A stretch of 64,000 bases of DNA, from positions 1-64,000 of the forward strand of contig NZ_MZXW01000029.1 of NCBI RefSeq assembly GCF_004123905.1, read 5' to 3'. This stretch comes from Bradyrhizobium betae (GTDB lineage: Bacteria; Pseudomonadota; Alphaproteobacteria; Rhizobiales; Xanthobacteraceae). Under the pieces are notes generated by a model that worked only from the letters and a program-made list of their open reading frames with translations, searched no databases and was not told the origin of the DNA. The position numbers and the translations under genes are program-made. This document shows, one piece after another, positions 62,208-64,000 of this stretch (positions within the stretch are counted from its first letter, which is position 1; each line of letters opens with the position of its first letter).

Positions 62208-62360
62208 ATGCGCGCGCGTCATCTTATTGCGGCCCTCGCTGTTCTTTTCGCGGTCCTTGCCGGGGTCGACGTCGCGGTCACGGCCTTTGCCACTCCCAGA
62301 GCCAGGGTCGTTTCGGACTCTGCACCTCCGGTCTCACCGCTCCTCTTCGGAGACGAATGA
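62208..62360 (+). CDS. 50-residue exported or membrane peptide
   Basis: The ATG at 62208 has GGGAAAG about five bases upstream. The peptide is a signal-peptide-like sequence (ARHLIAALAVLFAVLAGVDVAVTAFA) followed by a short polar tail ending LLFGDE. Its stop overlaps an ATG of the next frame (ATGA). No family is recognised. Confidence 0.5.
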   Translation: MRARHLIAALAVLFAVLAGVDVAVTAFATPRARVVSDSAPPVSPLLFGDE

Positions 62361-62401
62361 TCGGACTCCAACTTCACGACGATCATCAATTGGAGGTCAC
62401 A

Positions 62402-62776
62402 TTGACCGATACCGCGCAACTCAGATCGCAAGCGCCCGCTTTTGGGCTGGAGGGCGAATCAGCGATGACGCACGCGTCATTTTCTGAGGCCGCAAACGCC
62501 TCCGGGGCAAGGTCCCAAGGTCGCATCACCGACGCCATTCCCCCTACAAAGGATTTTCATCTGCGCGGCTTGGCGCCCCTCACGCTGTTCGTCACCTGGT
62601 ACCAGCGCGCCTGCTTCAGGTCGGAGCTGCTCGAGGACCTCAGGCACAGGCCCGAATACCTCGGCGACGTCGGGATTTGCCGGCACGAGGCGACGACCGA
62701 AACCACCAGATTCTTCTGGGAGCCGGTCCTGCTCAGGCGCAGTCGCACACTTCATGAATCTCGGCGGCGAGCATGA
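62402..62776 (+). CDS. DUF1127 domain protein
   Basis: The 124-residue protein has a DUF1127-like motif near the C-terminus: WYQRACFRSELLEDLRHRPEYLGDVGICRHEA, ending in FFWEP. DUF1127 proteins are short and common in alphaproteobacteria, with roles proposed in phosphate, carbon and RNA regulation. I chose the TTG at 62402, preceded by GGAGGT, over ATGs at 62357 and 62465. Its stop overlaps the next ATG by four bases. Confidence 0.6.
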   Translation: MTDTAQLRSQAPAFGLEGESAMTHASFSEAANASGARSQGRITDAIPPTKDFHLRGLAPLTLFVTWYQRACFRSELLEDLRHRPEYLGDVGICRHEATTETTRFFWEPVLLRRSRTLHESRRRA

Positions 62777-62925
62777 CAACAATCCTGAGCGCGATCTCCC
62801 GAACGGTCCTCTCGGTCACCGGCGCCGAATTTGCGAAACACGCTCTGCTGCTGGCGGCAGCGAGCGCTTTCGTGTTCGTGCTCTCCCTCACCTACGGCTT
62901 GGATTTGAGCCTCGGATTCTTTTGA
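62773..62925 (+). CDS. 50-residue single-pass membrane protein
   Basis: ATG at 62773 overlaps the DUF1127 stop (ATGA), and the frame ends in TGA at 62923-62925. Residues 20-42 are hydrophobic (AKHALLLAAASAFVFVLSL), with a short polar end. The coupling to the DUF1127 gene makes it more credible than its length suggests. Confidence 0.55.
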   Translation: MTTILSAISRTVLSVTGAEFAKHALLLAAASAFVFVLSLTYGLDLSLGFF

Positions 62926-63080
62926 TCGCCGCGTCGGCAAGAACCAGGAAACGCCGTACCGCACGGAGCGTGCTGACGCCTGCGACGACCTCGACATGAT
63001 TTGAGTCACGCCCGCGTATTCCGGCCGCCACAGCCCCGGCGATTCACTAGTGCCGATGCGCACGCAAACGAGGAACCGAT

Positions 63081-64000
63081 ATGTATGCTGGCAAGATATT
63101 GTCCTGGCTTGGCGGACGAGGACCGGTCCTTTTGGTGATCTCAATTTGCGCAGGGCTGCCGATCAACCCCCTCGTTCATTTCGGCTACGATCTTCTGCCC
63201 TTTTCGGCATTCCTCCTGACACTTGGCTCCTTTCTCACTGCCAGCCTCGCTCCGTCTGAAGCCGGAATTCGCTTACCCCTGATCGCCATGGTTCTTGCTT
63301 GGGTCGGTGTGGCGCTCCCTTTGGCTGCTGCTGTTCTGCTGTCCTTTCTTCCGCTCGATCCCGCGCTGCGCGCCGGCGCTCTGCTTTCCCTGCTGGCGCC
63401 GCCGGTCGGAAGCGCAGCCGCAATCGCGGGGATGCTGGGGTTGCGACCACGTCTTGCGCTCCTCGTTTCCATCGCACTGACCCTCCTGACGCCGATCTCG
63501 ATTCCATGCTTTGCCACAGTGCTTGGACTTGGCGTTGTCTTCGACATGGGCGCGCTTGCGATCCGACTGTTCAGCATCATCGGTGCTGCAGGCCTGGTTG
63601 CCGCTCTCGCGATACGATTCCACCGTCGCCTGGTCCCCGTTCTGCCCGATCAACGCGCGGCCACCGGTATCGCCGTGATCGGACTCATCATCGTCGGGCT
63701 AGCTGCCTCACAGGGCATACAGGCTCAATGGACCAGCGACGCTCTCCGTTTCGACCTGATGCTCGCCGCGGCCGTCGCGTCCAACTTTGGCCTGTGCGCG
63801 CTCGCTACTCTGACATTCGCGAGATTGGGGCTGCAGACCGCGGGAACGATAGGCCTCGTGAGCGGAAACCGTAACGTGACCCTCGTTTGGGCCGCGACCA
63901 GCTTCGGCCTCCCACCTCTCGCGGAAGGCTATGTCGCTGCGTGCGTCATACCGGTCCTCGCGCTTCCTCTCATCATCAAGCTTTGTCTCAGACTGCCTTC
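63081..64000 (+). CDS. BASS-like (bile acid:sodium symporter family) transporter, 3' truncated by window
   Basis: The frame is open from ATG 63081 to the window end, 306 residues visible, with no stop. GAGGAA sits six bases before the ATG. It has about nine hydrophobic segments, with LLAPPVGSAAAIAGML and SGNRNVTLVWA, resembling SBF-like and BASS/ACR3-type transporters. The substrate is unknown (organic anion or arsenite-like are family options). The gene continues past 64000. Confidence 0.7.
   Translation, partial: MYAGKILSWLGGRGPVLLVISICAGLPINPLVHFGYDLLPFSAFLLTLGSFLTASLAPSEAGIRLPLIAMVLAWVGVALPLAAAVLLSFLPLDPALRAGALLSLLAPPVGSAAAIAGMLGLRPRLALLVSIALTLLTPISIPCFATVLGLGVVFDMGALAIRLFSIIGAAGLVAALAIRFHRRLVPVLPDQRAATGIAVIGLIIVGLAASQGIQAQWTSDALRFDLMLAAAVASNFGLCALATLTFARLGLQTAGTIGLVSGNRNVTLVWAATSFGLPPLAEGYVAACVIPVLALPLIIKLCLRLP

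Overview
The window reads as a chromosomal segment of a high-GC alphaproteobacterium, most likely Bradyrhizobium or a close relative in the Rhizobiales. This is inferred from gene content and not from a database match: a class I PHA synthase, several small rhizobial-type outer-membrane barrels, a tripartite tricarboxylate transporter with its Bug-type binding protein, the aminotransferase-hom-glpX run, and palindromic intergenic repeats. I saw no rRNA, tRNA, CRISPR array, insertion sequence or phage gene. Most genes look like ordinary core or shell chromosome.

Layout. 0-4.4 kb: end of a fatty-acid desaturase, small proteins, a PrsW-like protease, an HdeD-like membrane protein, then DAHP synthase (aroG) behind an aromatic-rich leader peptide and an attenuator. 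4.5-7.7 kb: the elongation factor P system, with efp divergent from epmA-epmB. 7.7-15 kb: M23-like peptidase, an orphan amino-acid binding protein, a MarR regulator divergent from an AhpD-like protein and a cupin, small exported proteins, a lytic transglycosylase and a class II aldolase. 15-22 kb: SDR, recJ, a soluble MCP-like protein, an NAD(P)-binding protein with a cupin, an L,D-transpeptidase. 22-30.4 kb: a catabolic cluster (enoyl-CoA hydratase, CoA-transferase, TctC, TctB, TctA, PdxA-like dehydrogenase) divergent from a GntR regulator, with matching palindromes in the shared promoter and an MBL-fold hydrolase beyond.

30.4-44 kb: haloacid dehalogenase, glpX, homoserine dehydrogenase, aminotransferase, phaC, a MAPEG protein, methyltransferase, argC, a PaiB-like protein, and a large DUF3857/transglutaminase/Sel1 fusion. 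44-52.6 kb: parE, three outer-membrane barrel genes with look-alike terminators, an SDR, and an FAD monooxygenase. 52.7-64 kb: an exported caspase-like protein, an AraC regulator with a perfect upstream palindrome, a DEAD-box helicase with a long leader, a GGDEF protein, fabA followed by a scar of a second GGDEF gene, a MAPEG protein, a SARP-like regulator, a run of three very small coupled genes (one DUF1127), and a BASS-like transporter cut by the window end.

The most interesting signal is at 3136-3300. A strong promoter starts transcription almost exactly at the AUG of a 26-residue ORF with six aromatic residues in seven codons. This is followed by alternative hairpins and an intrinsic terminator ahead of aroG. 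It looks like a leaderless aromatic amino-acid attenuator, similar in design to rhizobial trpL but placed on the entry enzyme of the shikimate pathway.
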